This document shows, piece by piece, positions 5,057-5,910 of a stretch of DNA of 5,910 nt. The notes beneath the pieces are model-generated. The model saw only the letters and a program-made list of their open reading frames with translations, searched no databases and was not told the DNA's origin. The first letter of the stretch is position 1. Every line of letters starts with the position of its first letter. Location: assembly GCA_021785115.1 (NCBI GenBank), contig JAJYGO010000451.1, forward strand, positions 1 through 5,910, written 5' to 3'. The translations under genes and the position numbers were made by a program. This stretch comes from Chloroflexota bacterium. Its GTDB lineage: Bacteria > Chloroflexota > Limnocylindria > Limnocylindrales > CSP1-4.

Positions 5057-5769
5057 CACTTCAGGCGTCCCAGATCGCCGAGCTGCGTGAGCGTATCCGA
5101 CTGCACCGAGAACGCCTCCGCGTTCAGGCTGAACTGTCGCTGCAGCTCCAGCAACGTCGTGAGGGCGCTGCTCAGGTCCACGTTGCTTGCCTCCAGCGCG
5201 CCCTGCTGCACCGTGACGCCGGTAGCCGCCGGCAGCGGAGCCGCGGAGGCGTACAGCGTGTCGCCCAGGCGGACCAGGCCCCTCGTCGGGAAGGCCGCGA
5301 TGGCGAGCCGCTGGCCGGTGCCCGCCACCGTGCCGTCGGGGCTGACGCTGAAGGGACCGCTCACCACGATGTCGCGGCCCGCCGCGTCGAGGACCGGGTA
5401 GCCCTGCTCGGTGACCAGGCGCCCGGCCTCGTCGAGGTGGAACGTGCCGGCGCGCGTGTAGGCCGTGCCCTGCGGTGCCCGCACCGCGAACAGCCCGTTG
5501 CCCTCGATGGCGAGGTCGGTGGGGTTGCCGGTCTCCTGGATCGGGCCCGGCGTGCCGTCGATGCTGAGGCCGCTGGCCGCGGTGGCGGTTCCGAGTCGAC
5601 CCAGCACGCCCCCCGTCGAGGCCGCCACCGTGATGCCGAGATCGACTTCGCCGAGCGCCTGCCCCGCGTAGCCTGGCGTATCGATGTTGGCGATCTGGTC
5701 GGTCACGACGTCCTGGCGCTGCTCGGCCGCGATCATCCCCGAGAGTGCCGTGTAGTAGCCGCGGATCAT
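5056..5769 (-). CDS. flgF/flgG: Flagellar basal-body rod protein, FlgF/FlgG family
   Basis: This 237-residue protein is an axial component of the flagellar rod, exported by the flagellar type III system. The N-terminus MIRGYYTALSGM followed by IANIDTPGY (residues 26-34) is the flagellar rod-family signature. NPTDLAIEGNGLFAV (82-96) and YTRAGTFHLDEAGRL (104-118) match the central FlgF/FlgG region. EASNVDLSSALTTLLELQR (193-211) begins the C-terminal helix that pairs with the N-terminal one. I chose the ATG at 5769 because the family starts MIR; a GTG at 5778 would add only MVG. At 237 residues it is slightly short for FlgF or FlgG (about 250-260), with a short stretch between the N-terminal motif and the central domain. 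The PFSVSPDGTVAG part recalls both proteins, so I do not choose between proximal rod (FlgF) and distal rod (FlgG). Its TGA overlaps the ATG of the small ORF downstream. Confidence 0.88.
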   Translation of the reverse strand: MIRGYYTALSGMIAAEQRQDVVTDQIANIDTPGYAGQALGEVDLGITVAASTGGVLGRLGTATAASGLSIDGTPGPIQETGNPTDLAIEGNGLFAVRAPQGTAYTRAGTFHLDEAGRLVTEQGYPVLDAAGRDIVVSGPFSVSPDGTVAGTGQRLAIAAFPTRGLVRLGDTLYASAAPLPAATGVTVQQGALEASNVDLSSALTTLLELQRQFSLNAEAFSVQSDTLTQLGDLGRLK

Positions 5770-5910
5770 GCCCACCACCCCCGGATCGCCGACGCCGGGA
5801 CCTGGGCACCGGCTGGTCGGAGCGCCCGGTACGCCACGTCCGTCGCGCCGGCTGGCTCGGTGACGCTCGGGCGTGTCGCTCCGGCGGGGTCCGTTCGTGG
5901 GCCGGCAGGC
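5766..5910 (-). CDS. 3' end of an unidentified upstream CDS (partial)
   Basis: All three minus-strand frames are open from the window edge to the rod gene. The frame whose codons begin at 5909 reaches a TGA at 5768-5766 that overlaps the rod-gene ATG (5769-5767) as ATGA, a classic coupled operon junction. The visible tail is 47 residues, rich in Ala, Pro, Gly and Arg, and ends in AIRGWWA-stop. I recognise no family. Third-position GC is similar in all three frames, so composition does not single this one out; the ATGA junction is the main argument. In related operons a rod gene may follow the sigma-28 gene or another flagellar gene, so a flagellar protein would not be surprising, but that is inference. 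The alternative is a stop-free GC-rich leader with no gene. Confidence 0.45.
   Translation of the reverse strand, partial: PAGPRTDPAGATRPSVTEPAGATDVAYRALRPAGAQVPASAIRGWWA

Noticed and set aside
4223..5401. Plus-strand open frame (392 codons) antisense to flgN, flgM and the rod gene
   Set aside because: Its composition is Arg/Ala/Pro/Ser shadow, and the minus-strand genes carry clear family motifs throughout.
4979..5809. Minus-strand frame of 276 codons overlapping the rod gene
   Set aside because: The overlapping part is an Arg/Gly/His-rich shadow; only its last 26 codons, beginning at the TGATG overlap, are of interest and are listed separately.

Overview
The window is a compact flagellar operon read entirely on the minus strand, followed by a lone glycosyltransferase gene. 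In transcription order (high to low coordinates) it holds: the 3' end of an unidentified gene; a FlgF/FlgG-family rod gene; a possible 25-codon leader ORF; flgM (anti-sigma-28); flgN (chaperone of the junction proteins); flgK and flgL (hook-filament junction proteins); fliW and csrA (homeostatic control of flagellin translation); and a family-2 glycosyltransferase. From the unidentified gene to csrA the genes touch, overlap or lie within 17 bases of each other, so one polycistronic message with translational coupling is the simplest reading. No terminator or convincing promoter is visible inside it.

Organism: the flagellar genes are very GC-rich (about 70-80% in the 60-base blocks I counted, with strong G/C at third codon positions). 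The order flgM-flgN-flgK-flgL-fliW-csrA is the Bacillus-type arrangement, not the enterobacterial one. A high-GC member of a Gram-positive-type or related lineage fits, such as Chloroflexota (Thermomicrobia-like) or Actinomycetota (Thermoleophilia-like). I cannot decide the phylum from sequence alone, and no rRNA or tRNA is present.

Layout: 5766-5910 end of an upstream ORF; 5056-5769 rod protein; 4979-5056 leader ORF ending in a hairpin that hides the flgM Shine-Dalgarno; 4662-4961 flgM; 4148-4660 flgN; 2715-4145 flgK; 1795-2703 flgL; 1353-1808 fliW; 1051-1353 csrA; 928-1050 gap with one weak ORF running through it; 193-927 glycosyltransferase, clearly lower in GC (about 55-62%); 1-192 apparently non-coding, perhaps with the start of another gene at its very edge.

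How the genes work together: FlgM holds sigma-28 inactive until the hook-basal body is complete and FlgM is exported. FlgN escorts FlgK and FlgL to the export gate, where they form the junction on which the filament grows. FliW and CsrA then match flagellin translation to secretion. The glycosyltransferase lies where many relatives carry the flagellin gene, so it might modify flagellin or another surface glycan; that is inference. The most interesting observation is the flgM translation-initiation region, where a stop codon, a short coupled ORF and a Shine-Dalgarno-sequestering hairpin are nested.
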